A DNA stretch of 10,544 bases, taken from NCBI GenBank assembly GCA_026785745.1, contig JAJAZO010000400.1:1-10544 (forward strand), in the 5' to 3' direction. Numbering within the stretch: position 1 is the stretch's first letter; every line of letters starts with the position of its first letter. This DNA is from Chitinophagaceae bacterium. Lineage in GTDB: Bacteria > Bacteroidota > Bacteroidia > Chitinophagales > Chitinophagaceae. The notes below the pieces were generated by a model. It was not told the DNA's origin. It worked only from the letters and a program-made list of their open reading frames with translations, and ran no database searches. The translations under genes and the position numbers were made by a program. Below are positions 1-6,056 of this stretch, in pieces.

Positions 1-138
1 CACAAAGACGGTGACCTGTTTATCAATAGAAAGAAAGCCTCAGAACAGACTTACAGCAAGTACCGCAATTTCCTGGAAAAGCATAAAAAATTCAACATCG
101 AAAAAAGTGATGATGATTTTGATATAGATATGGATTAA
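1..138 (+). CDS. C-terminal end of an unidentified protein (partial)
   Basis: This is an open frame running in from the left edge and ending at TAA. It encodes the last 45 residues of a protein that I do not recognise. The visible part is lysine-rich and strongly charged, and it ends in an acidic tail (SDDDFDIDMD). It has no membrane segment and no known motif. It is accepted as a real gene end because the frame is open from base 1 and a strong intrinsic terminator follows about 34 bases after the stop. The function cannot be inferred from this fragment. Confidence 0.6.
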   Translation, partial: HKDGDLFINRKKASEQTYSKYRNFLEKHKKFNIEKSDDDFDIDMD

Positions 139-171
139 TATCTGTGTTTGCCCCGACTAGCCATGAAAAAC

Positions 172-212
172 AAAAAGCCCCGTCTCGTTTAAACGAGACG
201 GGACTTTTTTTT
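172..212. terminator. Bidirectional intrinsic terminator
   Basis: A perfect 12-bp inverted repeat (CCCGTCTCGTTT and AAACGAGACGGG, positions 179-202) is GC-rich at its base. It is flanked by an A run on the left (172-176) and a T run on the right (205-212). After one mismatch the pairing continues into the A/T tracts. The A run on one side and T run on the other let it work on both strands. It separates the convergent gene end on the + strand from the carboxypeptidase-regulatory-like gene on the minus strand. The arms meet with no unpaired spacer, so the hairpin loop must be formed by the central TTTAAA. Confidence 0.9.
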
Positions 213-233
213 ATAAAAAAATTTAAACTTAAA

Positions 234-626
234 TTAGAAATCAGAGAAGTGGAAAGGCGAAGGCATAATTTCAAAATCACTGCTTTCAATCATTTCTATA
301 TTCAACTGAAAGGCTTCGTTTGTTTTTATCACCACTTTTTCTTTAGTAATTTTCTTGAAACCATTTTTTTCAAAAATGAATTTGTAAGTACCTGGCTTTA
401 ATTCATCAAAGGCATATTCTCCATCCTCTTCAGTCAGTACCACTTTTTCTTTCTTAGAAATTAATATAGCCGTTACGCTAACATCTTTTAAAGGCTTCTT
501 AGTCTCCGAATGAAGAACTACCCCGTTCACTTCATCTTTTTTTCCATCGCCGGGACCACCATCGCTGGCTTTAGCTACTGCGAATCCCAAGAGGGAAATT
601 GCCAGCATAAATAATTTTCGTTTCAT
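234..626 (-). CDS. Small exported carboxypeptidase-regulatory-like domain protein
   Basis: This is a 130-residue exported protein. An N-terminal signal peptide (MKRK, then a hydrophobic stretch to about residue 18, AVAKA) is followed by a Gly/Asp/Lys-rich linker. One beta-sandwich of the CarboxypepD_reg-like type follows at about residues 33-112, with the usual landmarks: NGVVLHSETKKPLKDVSV, then EDGEYAFDELKPGTYKF, then FEKNGFKK. In Bacteroidota this domain usually sits at the N-terminus of TonB-dependent receptors; here it stands alone with a short C-terminal tail. It probably acts in the periplasm or on the outer membrane as a binding or structural module; no enzymatic residues are expected. 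It follows the FabK-like gene on the same strand after 75 bases, so co-transcription is possible. Its ligand is unknown. Confidence 0.8.
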   Translation of the reverse strand: MKRKLFMLAISLLGFAVAKASDGGPGDGKKDEVNGVVLHSETKKPLKDVSVTAILISKKEKVVLTEEDGEYAFDELKPGTYKFIFEKNGFKKITKEKVVIKTNEAFQLNIEMIESSDFEIMPSPFHFSDF

Positions 627-701
627 TTTACTTATTTTGAATGGCTTTACTAATACCCCTTCAACACTTTTCGTTTCCAGTTCTGGTGGTGTTCGATAAA
701 A

Positions 702-1661
702 TTAAAGCATTTTCACCGGATTGGCCAAACCGTTTGTAAACTCTTCCCACACATTTCTTACAATATCCCCGGCTGGCAAAATACCATCCAGCAAAGCACT
801 TACCTGCCCTATTTCCAGTTCGCCTTCGGCCAAATCTCCTTCAAACATTCCCTTTTTGGCCCTTGCTCTTCCTAACAACGTATGTAATTCCTCTGCCGTT
901 GCTCCATTCAACTCTGCCTCCTGTACTTTTTTAAAAAAATCATTTTTCATCAACCGCACAGGTGTCAGTTGTTTCAATGTTAGCTGCGTATCTCCTTCCT
1001 GGGAATTAATCACTATATTTTTAAAATTGATATGAGAAGAAGCCTCTTCACTTGCCACAAACCGGCTACCCATCTGCACTCCTTCTGCACCCAGTACCAT
1101 GGCAGCCAGCATTTGTTTTCCATCTGCTATTCCACCTGCGGCAATCACCGGAATGTTAACTGCATTCACCACAGCAGGAATCAACACCATCGTTGTTGTT
1201 TCTTCTCTGCCGTTATGTCCACCTGCTTCAAACCCTTCGGCTACCACAGCATCACATCCCGCATCTTCAGATTTCTTTGCAAATTTTGAAGAGCTAATTA
1301 CATGAACAACGGTAATTCCATTTTGTTTGAGAATACTTGTCCATGTTTTCGGATTGCCGGCGGAAGTGAAAACTATTTCCACTCCTTCTTCCAATATAAT
1401 TTGAATATGCTTGTCAATATCAGGATACAGTAAGGGTACATTTACACCAAAGGGACTGTTAGTAGCGGATTTACATTTACGGATATGTTGCCGTAAGATA
1501 TCAGGATACATCGAACCGCTGCCTATGATTCCTAATCCTCCGGCATTGCTGACAGCACTGGCCAACCGCCAGCCGCTGGCCCATATCATTCCTGCCTGGA
1601 TGATGGGATATTCGATATGAAGGAGTTTGGTAATTCTGTTGGAGAATGAAGTGGCTGCCAT
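702..1661 (-). CDS. FMN-dependent nitronate monooxygenase / enoyl-ACP reductase II (FabK)-like protein
   Basis: This is a 319-residue TIM-barrel flavoprotein of the 2-nitropropane dioxygenase family, of typical length. Family landmarks in order are PIIQAGM near residue 19, NAGGLGIIG at 39-47, FGVN near 71, the active-site segment EGFEAGGHNG at 142-151 with His149, the FMN-phosphate loop AAGGIADG at 174-181, and GVQMGSRF at 194-201. The family contains both nitronate monooxygenases, which oxidise alkyl nitronates, and FabK, the NADH-dependent enoyl-ACP reductase of fatty-acid synthesis. The EAGGH motif and the C-terminal segment EGELEIGQVSALLDGILPA resemble FabK, but sequence inspection alone does not settle the substrate. 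It is a cytosolic enzyme. It diverges from the toxin-antitoxin locus across only 45 bases. No Shine-Dalgarno sequence is seen. Confidence 0.85.
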   Translation of the reverse strand: MAATSFSNRITKLLHIEYPIIQAGMIWASGWRLASAVSNAGGLGIIGSGSMYPDILRQHIRKCKSATNSPFGVNVPLLYPDIDKHIQIILEEGVEIVFTSAGNPKTWTSILKQNGITVVHVISSSKFAKKSEDAGCDAVVAEGFEAGGHNGREETTTMVLIPAVVNAVNIPVIAAGGIADGKQMLAAMVLGAEGVQMGSRFVASEEASSHINFKNIVINSQEGDTQLTLKQLTPVRLMKNDFFKKVQEAELNGATAEELHTLLGRARAKKGMFEGDLAEGELEIGQVSALLDGILPAGDIVRNVWEEFTNGLANPVKML

Positions 1662-1687
1662 GCAAATATTTTATCAAAATTAAGTTC

Positions 1688-1695
1688 TAACTTTA
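1688..1695 (+). promoter_or_regulatory. Possible -7 promoter element for the antitoxin gene
   Basis: TAACTTTA fits the Bacteroidota -7 consensus TAnnTTTG except for the last base. It lies 11 bases before the antitoxin ATG in the 45-base divergent spacer. No clear TTTG -33 element is found at the right distance, so the call is weak. If real, the transcript would have a leader of only a few bases. Confidence 0.3.
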
Positions 1696-1706
1696 AAATA
1701 AAAAGT

Positions 1707-1940
1707 ATGGAAAAGATACTTAAAGAAGTGAAGAAATTGACGAACAATCAAAAACTCAAACTTTACAATACACTTCAAAAAGATTTATACACTCCCGACG
1801 ATACTGCAAAAAAAGACCTCACCCCAGAACAATGGAAAAAAGTCGCCTCACGACTCAATGAACTCGAAACAGGCAAGGTAAAAGGCATTTCGCTGAACGA
1901 CCATCTGAAATGGCTAAAGCAAAGGAGAAATGTCGTATAA
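1707..1940 (+). CDS. Antitoxin, putative addiction module component family
   Basis: This is a 77-residue protein resembling the Unstab_antitox / putative addiction module component family (TIGR02574-like). The pattern is an N-terminal helix (EKILKEVKKLTNNQKLKLYNTL), a short acidic spacer, then LTPEQWKKVASRLNELETGKVKGISLNDHLKWLKQ. The signature ESGEVKGIS-type motif appears here as ETGKVKGIS at residues 54-62. Family members are small labile antitoxins encoded just before a RelE/ParE toxin, which they bind and neutralise. That arrangement is present: the toxin frame starts inside the last 11 bases of this gene. Because the toxin frame is broken, this antitoxin may now be an orphan. Its frame is complete. 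Confidence 0.82.
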   Translation: MEKILKEVKKLTNNQKLKLYNTLQKDLYTPDDTAKKDLTPEQWKKVASRLNELETGKVKGISLNDHLKWLKQRRNVV

Positions 1941-2243
1941 GTTAATCTTCCATCCTGATATTCACCCGGAAATTGATGATGTTCTCCTAAAATATGAAGC
2001 CCTCAACCATGCACTGGCACTTGACTTTGAATCAGAACTGAAAAATGCTACGAAAGAATAGCCGCTAATCCTCTTTATTACTTTATCCTTCATAAAAGAC
2101 TTAAAATCCGGAGAGCTCTATTAAAAAGATTTCCTTACAAAATTATTTTTCAGGTTCAAAAGAATAAAACAATCTGGATTGTGGCATTAACACATCAAAG
2201 AAGAAGTAATTATTGGATAAAACGGCTCAGGTATTTATCCTAA
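1930..2243 (+). pseudogene. Frameshifted RelE/ParE-family toxin gene
   Basis: The toxin starts at ATG 1930, overlapping the antitoxin end by 11 bases and just downstream of AAAGGAG. The first frame gives 43 residues (MSYKLIFHPDIHPEIDDVL ... SELKNATKE) and stops at TAG 2059-2061. The frame that begins with ATA at 2058 is open to TAA 2241-2243 and supplies the missing half: IAANPLYYFI, RRALLKRFPYKIIFQV, then IWIVALTHQRRSNYW. Together they make about 104 residues, the usual size of a ParE/RelE toxin. They contain the family's KRFPYKI segment and the C-terminal H-x-x-R segment. The break is explained by loss of one A at 2056-2058 (GAAATAGCC to GAATAGCC), so the joint would read K-E-I-A-A-N-P. As written, no full toxin can be made. 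A sequencing error in an A run is the main alternative. The end overlaps the convergent nucleotidyltransferase gene by 9 bases. Confidence 0.85.
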
Positions 2244-3224
2244 GTCAATACTCGTATTATCACCGATATTGAGTGACCGGGTTTCACCCCGAAGATTGGT
2301 GTCGCTGCCGATAACAGAATCATCCAATACAATATCAAAAAGGTTAGAAAAAGAACCGATGATAGAATTTTTTACAATGGAGTAGTCAATGGTTGCATTT
2401 TCCCCAATGGATACATTCGGCCCGATAATAGAATTTTTTATTGTACAATTAGCAGCAATGCTTACTGGGTGAACGATTACTGTATTTTCAAACTGTGCGG
2501 CATCTGTTTTTACAGCAAATTTTTTGAGCAGAATGGCATTTGATTCCAGCAAGGTTTCCTTGCGGCCACAATCAAACCAGTTTTCTACTTTAAATGATTG
2601 AAACCTTGCTCCGGCCTGAATCATACAATCCAGTGCATCTGTCAAACTATACTCACCATGACTGCGAAGCCCCTGCCGGATATTATTTTCCAGGCACTGA
2701 AACATTTGCTCACTTTCCTTGATTTTATAAACACCTACCAACGCCATATTTGATTTTGGTATCTGTGGCTTTTCTACCACATGGCTGATGAACTGATCAT
2801 CTTCAATTTCTGCTACACCAAAATCCCTTGGGTCATCCACCTTCCGCACCCCAATCATAGAAAAAGGGCTGTTTACCACTTCCTGCACATCGTATTCACA
2901 AATCGTATCCCCAAGTACCACAAACACTTCATCCTGGGCCACAATATTCCTGGTTAGCCGGATGGCATGACCCACACCTTGTCTGTCCACCTGGTGTACA
3001 TAGTGGGCTTTCAGTTCCGGGTATTTGCTTTTTACATAATCCTGTATCTTATCACCAAGATATCCGACGATGAAAACAAACTCATTAATCCCGGCTCCTT
3101 TCAACTGGTCAATAATAATACTGAGAACCGTCTTTCCTGCAAGCGGAATGAGTGCTTTAGGCTGAGTGTAACTATGTGGACGCAACTTGGTGCCTGCGCC
3201 GGCTACTGGTATAATGGCTTTCAT
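2235..3224 (-). CDS. Sugar-1-phosphate nucleotidyltransferase with C-terminal beta-helix
   Basis: This is a 329-residue two-domain enzyme. Residues 1 to about 235 form the nucleotidyltransferase fold: the nucleotide-binding loop GAGTKLRP (9-16), Lys23 in QPKALIP, LGDT with Asp106, VEKP at 150-153, and NWFDCG with Asp218, a likely second metal ligand. Residues of about 247-322 are hexapeptide-like repeats (VSIAANCTIKNSIIGPNVSIGENATI), typical of a left-handed parallel beta-helix. The family joins an NTP to a sugar-1-phosphate, giving an NDP-sugar and pyrophosphate. The layout resembles the long form of glucose-1-phosphate thymidylyltransferase and StrD-like enzymes, so dTDP-glucose or another NDP-hexose for surface glycans is likely. 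The exact sugar and base are not decidable here. No rml or glycosyltransferase genes are adjacent. The beta-helix lacks obvious acyl/acetyltransferase catalytic residues. Confidence 0.85.
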   Translation of the reverse strand: MKAIIPVAGAGTKLRPHSYTQPKALIPLAGKTVLSIIIDQLKGAGINEFVFIVGYLGDKIQDYVKSKYPELKAHYVHQVDRQGVGHAIRLTRNIVAQDEVFVVLGDTICEYDVQEVVNSPFSMIGVRKVDDPRDFGVAEIEDDQFISHVVEKPQIPKSNMALVGVYKIKESEQMFQCLENNIRQGLRSHGEYSLTDALDCMIQAGARFQSFKVENWFDCGRKETLLESNAILLKKFAVKTDAAQFENTVIVHPVSIAANCTIKNSIIGPNVSIGENATIDYSIVKNSIIGSFSNLFDIVLDDSVIGSDTNLRGETRSLNIGDNTSIDLG

Positions 3225-3537
3225 TGATGAACCGCAGTGGTTTGGTAACTAATTAAAAGCCAACGAAAGTAAGGATTTTGAAATAAACAAAAATCCGGGC
3301 TTGAAAACCCATTACATCAGCTTCTAACTTACTTTTGCATCAGTATTAAATTGTGTTACTAACTCTGGTAATTCTGTACATCGTTCTGTTGCACAGTTTA
3401 TCCTGAGGTACGAAGAACACTCTTGTACTTCCTCTTCTCTACTCAACAATATCACCGCAGAGAACATGAGAAAAGGAGACAGCGCAGAGTATCTCTGCGT
3501 TTACTCAATATACTCTTTTTCTCAGCGGTTAAATAAA
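3225..3537. promoter_or_regulatory. Divergent intergenic region between the nucleotidyltransferase gene and glyA
   Basis: This 313-bp spacer must hold promoters for both genes. For the minus-strand gene, TACTTTCG (complement of 3264-3271) is one base off the TAnnTTTG consensus. A TTTG (complement of 3288-3291) lies 16 bases upstream of it, an acceptable though short spacing. For glyA, TACTTTTG at 3330-3337 matches the -7 consensus fully, but the nearest TTG (3301-3303) is 26 bases away, so that promoter is doubtful. The part nearest glyA is filled by a dyad repeat, described separately. I see no open reading frame here that looks real. Confidence 0.4.
3454..3529. repeat. Degenerate dyad repeat (CCGCAGAG-type hairpin element)
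   Basis: Outer arms ACCGCAGAGA (3454-3463) and TCTCAGCGGT (3520-3529) are complementary except for one base. Between them lies a compact hairpin, AGCGCAGAG-TAT-CTCTGCGTT (3481-3501), with nine pairs including one G-T and a three-base loop. The CGCAGAG motif appears in both the outer and inner arms. From memory, short repeats built from C-C-G-C-A-G-A-G-type tandem motifs with matching CTCTGCG arms are common in Bacteroidota and several other phyla; I cannot confirm the copy number here. The element ends 8 bases before the glyA start codon, so it lies in the leader of that message. There it could act as an RNA hairpin or simply be a relic of a small mobile repeat. Confidence 0.6.
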
Positions 3538-4815
3538 ATGCAAAGAGACACACTTGTTTTCGATTTAATCAACAAAGAACTGGAACGACAACGTAATGGC
3601 ATTGAACTAATCGCTTCTGAAAATTTTACATCCTTACAGGTAATGCAGGCCACGGGCACCTGTCCTACCAATAAATATGCAGAAGGCTATCCCGGCAAAC
3701 GTTACTATGGCGGCTGCGAAGTAGTAGATGAAATAGAAACACTGGCCATCGAAAGGTTAAAGAAAGTTTTCAATACAAGTTGGGCTAATGTACAACCACA
3801 CAGCGGCGCTCAAGCCAATGGTGCTGTTTTTTTAGCTGTAATGAAACCGGGAGAAAAAATTTTAGGTCTTGATTTAAGCATGGGTGGCCACCTTACACAT
3901 GGCAGCCCCGCCAACTTCAGCGGCAAAACATACCAGGCATTACATTACGGTGTTACCAAAGATGGCATTGTAGATTATGACCATCTTGAAGCAACTGCCA
4001 GAAAAGAAAAACCAAAAATGATTATCTGCGGAGCCTCTGCCTACAGCCGTGATTGGGATTATAAACGCATCCGTGTTGTGGCTGATGAAATTGGGGCGGT
4101 TGTGTTGGCTGATATTGCCCATCCGGCAGGATTGATTGCTTCTGGATTATTAAACGACCCGTTTGACCATTGTCATATCGTTACTTCAACAACGCACAAA
4201 ACATTGCGGGGGCCAAGGGGTGGCATCATTACCCTTCGTCATGATTTTGAAAACCCATGGGGCATCAAAGACCCAAAAGGAAATACAAGACTCATGAGCC
4301 AGTTGCTCGACCTTGCCGTTTTCCCCGGCACACAAGGCGGACCATTGGAACATATTATCGCTGCTAAGGCAATTGCCTTTGGTGAGATACTGGATGGCTC
4401 ATTTAAAGCTTACGGGCAACAAGTAATCGCCAATGCGCAGGCAATGGCCAAAGCATTTGTAGCAAGAGGTTACCAGCTAATCAGCAACGGAACAGACAAT
4501 CACCTTAAGCAGATTGACCTGCGAAATAAGAACCTTACGGGTAAAAAAGCACAGGAAACATTGGACAAAGCACATATAACCCTCAATAGAAATGCAGTGC
4601 CGTTTGATGATAAATCGCCGTTTGTTACTTCCGGTATCCGGGTAGGTGTGCCTGCGGTAACCACCCGTGGTATGGAAGAAGTACACATGGAAACAATTGT
4701 AGCAATGATTGACAAAGTATTGATGAACGCCGATGATGAAGCTGTAATTGCCGATGTAAGGAATGAAGTGAAAACATTTATGCAACAGTTTCCATTATAC
4801 CCTGAATTAGTATAA
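3538..4815 (+). CDS. glyA: Serine hydroxymethyltransferase
   Basis: This cytosolic PLP enzyme interconverts serine plus tetrahydrofolate with glycine plus 5,10-methylene-tetrahydrofolate, the main one-carbon source. It has 425 residues, in line with the family. Landmarks are IELIASENF (22-30), [18 protein letters not shown] (44-61), QPHSGAQAN (86-94), GGHLTHG (116-122), [10 protein letters not shown] (191-200) and the PLP-lysine loop [13 protein letters not shown] with Lys221. [14 protein letters not shown] and the substrate-site segment [15 protein letters not shown] lie further on. The start at MQRDTLVF is chosen because homologues begin there. A longer in-frame ATG at 3466 would add 24 residues (beginning [11 protein letters not shown]) that simply translate the dyad repeat. 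There is no Shine-Dalgarno sequence; an A-rich AAATAAA precedes the ATG. The residues before TNKYAEG are TCP rather than a more usual hydrophobic pair; the significance is unknown. Confidence 0.97.
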   Translation: MQRDTLVFDLINKELERQRNGIELIASENFTSLQVMQATGTCPTNKYAEGYPGKRYYGGCEVVDEIETLAIERLKKVFNTSWANVQPHSGAQANGAVFLAVMKPGEKILGLDLSMGGHLTHGSPANFSGKTYQALHYGVTKDGIVDYDHLEATARKEKPKMIICGASAYSRDWDYKRIRVVADEIGAVVLADIAHPAGLIASGLLNDPFDHCHIVTSTTHKTLRGPRGGIITLRHDFENPWGIKDPKGNTRLMSQLLDLAVFPGTQGGPLEHIIAAKAIAFGEILDGSFKAYGQQVIANAQAMAKAFVARGYQLISNGTDNHLKQIDLRNKNLTGKKAQETLDKAHITLNRNAVPFDDKSPFVTSGIRVGVPAVTTRGMEEVHMETIVAMIDKVLMNADDEAVIADVRNEVKTFMQQFPLYPELV

Positions 4816-4824
4816 GTAAGAATT

Positions 4825-4853
4825 TTTGAAAATCCTGCTTTTTTGTACTTTTA
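4825..4853 (+). promoter_or_regulatory. Bacteroidota-type promoter for the MNT/HEPN pair
   Basis: TTTG (4825-4828), a 17-base spacer and TACTTTTA (4846-4853) fit the Bacteroidota sigma-factor consensus TTTG / TAnnTTTG with one mismatch in the last base. Transcription would begin about 5-8 bases after the -7 element. That places it at or next to the ATG at 4859, so the transcript would have little or no leader. It begins 10 bases after the glyA stop, so the pair need not depend on glyA read-through. Confidence 0.6.
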
Positions 4854-4858
4854 CAACA

Positions 4859-5152
4859 ATGAGGCTTTCGGATAAAGAAATACAGATTATCAAAGACAAT
4901 ATCTTACGTATTGATAAGGACGCAGCCATCTATCTCTTTGGATCAAGAAAAGATGACAAAGCCAAAGGCGGTGATATTGACCTATTAATAATTTCAACAA
5001 AAATAGGATTTGAGGAAAAAGTAAAAATAAGAGCAGGTATTCTAAGCCAAATAGAAGAACAGAAAATAGACCTTATAATAACAAAAGATTTTTCCAGTAC
5101 TTTCTCAAAGCTTATTCAACCACAATTGAAATGCCTTCATCCAATCTTATAA
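4859..5152 (+). CDS. mntA: MntA-like minimal nucleotidyltransferase antitoxin
   Basis: This is a 97-residue nucleotidyltransferase of the minimal (MNT) family. The catalytic pattern is complete: LFGSR with Gly28-Ser29, then GDIDLLI with Asp39 and Asp41, and a third acidic residue in KIDLIIT (Asp71). In studied HEPN/MNT pairs the MNT protein transfers AMP groups to a tyrosine of the HEPN toxin and so inactivates it. The partner gene overlaps this one by 22 bases in another frame, indicating translational coupling. The start at 4859 is preferred over an in-frame ATG at 4826. The longer form would add 11 residues (MKILLFCTFTT) encoded by the promoter itself, and the MRLSDKEI start matches a normal helix before the nucleotidyltransferase core. 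Confidence 0.88.
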   Translation: MRLSDKEIQIIKDNILRIDKDAAIYLFGSRKDDKAKGGDIDLLIISTKIGFEEKVKIRAGILSQIEEQKIDLIITKDFSSTFSKLIQPQLKCLHPIL

Positions 5153-5577
5153 AACTTTGGGAAGAAACCCTGGTGCCAGTACAAGATGCAGCCGGGCACT
5201 TGTACATTTCTTATGAAAGGTGTAAGAGCATTTCGTCTTTAGTTGGTTATTCAGAAAATGAATTAATAGAACTGGAAGCCTATACCCGAAGATTTGCCCG
5301 CCTTTGTGATTTAATAACACAAAAATTATTAAAAACTATCGAACGGTTAGACAGCGAAACTCCCGGAACAGTAAGAGACCGGATAAATAATAGTGAAAAA
5401 AAAGGGATTGTACCGTCCGCAGAAACATTGCTGGAAATACGGGATGTACGAAATACAATTGCACATGATTACGAGGGAGAATCCTTTGCGGCAATTATTT
5501 CTTTTGCAGTGTCAAATACTCCAGTTCTTCTTACGATAACTGAATTGGCAAAAGAATATTGCATAAAATTCAAATAG
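5131..5577 (+). CDS. hepT: HEPN-domain toxin (RX4HXY ribonuclease type)
   Basis: This is a 148-residue, mostly helical protein. Its C-terminal half carries RNTIAHDY at residues 107-114, an exact R-x4-H-x-Y motif. In HepT-type toxins the Arg and His form the ribonuclease active site, and the Tyr (here Tyr114) is the residue that the MNT partner AMPylates. The preceding helices (ELIELEAYTRRFARLCDLITQKLLKTIE) fit the HEPN four-helix bundle and the HI0074-like substrate-binding subgroup. The start ATG lies inside the end of the MNT gene. All motif residues are present, so I expect an active toxin-antitoxin or abortive-infection type pair. Activity and target RNA are inferred from the family, not shown here. 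Confidence 0.87.
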   Translation: MPSSNLIKLWEETLVPVQDAAGHLYISYERCKSISSLVGYSENELIELEAYTRRFARLCDLITQKLLKTIERLDSETPGTVRDRINNSEKKGIVPSAETLLEIRDVRNTIAHDYEGESFAAIISFAVSNTPVLLTITELAKEYCIKFK

Positions 5578-5610
5578 ACAGCCCTCATTTAAAACAACAA
5601 ATAATAAATA

Positions 5611-6027
5611 ATGATTCAGCGTCAGCAAACCCTTTGGTTATTACTCGCCACCCTGGCAGCGTTACTAACCTTTATGTTCCCTTTTGTTACCGGTAAGGGA
5701 TTGGAAAAAAATATTGAGACAGAGAAAGTAATAAAAGCCGGCAGTGATTTTCTGCTGCTGATATTTACCGGGGCTTCACTGATCCTGTCTTCAGTCACTA
5801 TTTTTCTTTATAAAGACCGAAAGCTACAGATGAAACTTTGCCTGCTTGGATTATTATTATCCGTGGTCATCATTATTCTCTACATCTTACAGATGAATAA
5901 GCTTACAAAATCTACTTTAGCCCTCTTTAGCATTTTACCTTTTGCAGTAGTTGTTGGTTATTTTATGGCTTTCCGCAATATCAGGAAAGATGAAAAACTG
6001 GTGAAATCGCTGGACAAATTGCGTTAA
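5611..6027 (+). CDS. DUF4293 family membrane protein
   Basis: This is a 138-residue inner-membrane protein with the Bacteroidota DUF4293 pattern. It starts MIQRQQTLWLLLA and has four predicted membrane helices at about residues 9-26, 46-67, 75-95 and 101-121, then a short basic cytoplasmic tail (RNIRKDEKLVKSLDKLR). The loop after the first helix is charged (KGLEKNIETEK). The molecular function of the family is not known to me. It starts 33 bases after the HEPN gene with no clear promoter between, so some read-through is possible. Related proteins are ordinary chromosomal genes and there is no reason to tie it to the toxin pair. An A-rich stretch precedes the ATG. Confidence 0.85.
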   Translation: MIQRQQTLWLLLATLAALLTFMFPFVTGKGLEKNIETEKVIKAGSDFLLLIFTGASLILSSVTIFLYKDRKLQMKLCLLGLLLSVVIIILYILQMNKLTKSTLALFSILPFAVVVGYFMAFRNIRKDEKLVKSLDKLR

Positions 6028-6056
6028 CCGTGGTTTATTCCCGGAATGAAATAGGC

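Noticed and set aside
1032..1305. Plus-strand open frames across the FabK-like gene
   Set aside because: They lie antisense to a gene with clear family motifs, encode low-complexity sequence without homology features, and have no promoter.
2041..2064. Programmed -1 frameshifting to make the full RelE/ParE-like toxin
   Set aside because: The bases before the stop (ACG AAA GAA TAG) hold no X-XXY-YYZ slippery heptamer, and re-pairing from GAA to AGA would be poor. No pseudoknot is evident and the family is not known to use recoding. A one-base deletion explains it better.
3454..3529. CRISPR array or riboswitch before glyA
   Set aside because: There is only one dyad unit, with no repeated spacer pattern, and I see no recognisable glycine or other riboswitch core. 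A decayed repeat fits better.
3466..3537. Longer SHMT start at ATG 3466
   Set aside because: The 24 extra residues are only a translation of the dyad repeat and have no counterpart in SHMT proteins, which begin at the MQRDTL-type start.
4477..4785. Minus-strand open frames within glyA
   Set aside because: They overlap the conserved SHMT C-terminal coding region, have a His/Cys/Phe-rich composition typical of antisense shadows, and show no start signals.
4826..4858. Longer MNT start at ATG 4826
   Set aside because: The added residues are encoded by the -33/-7 promoter region, and the nucleotidyltransferase fold does not need them.
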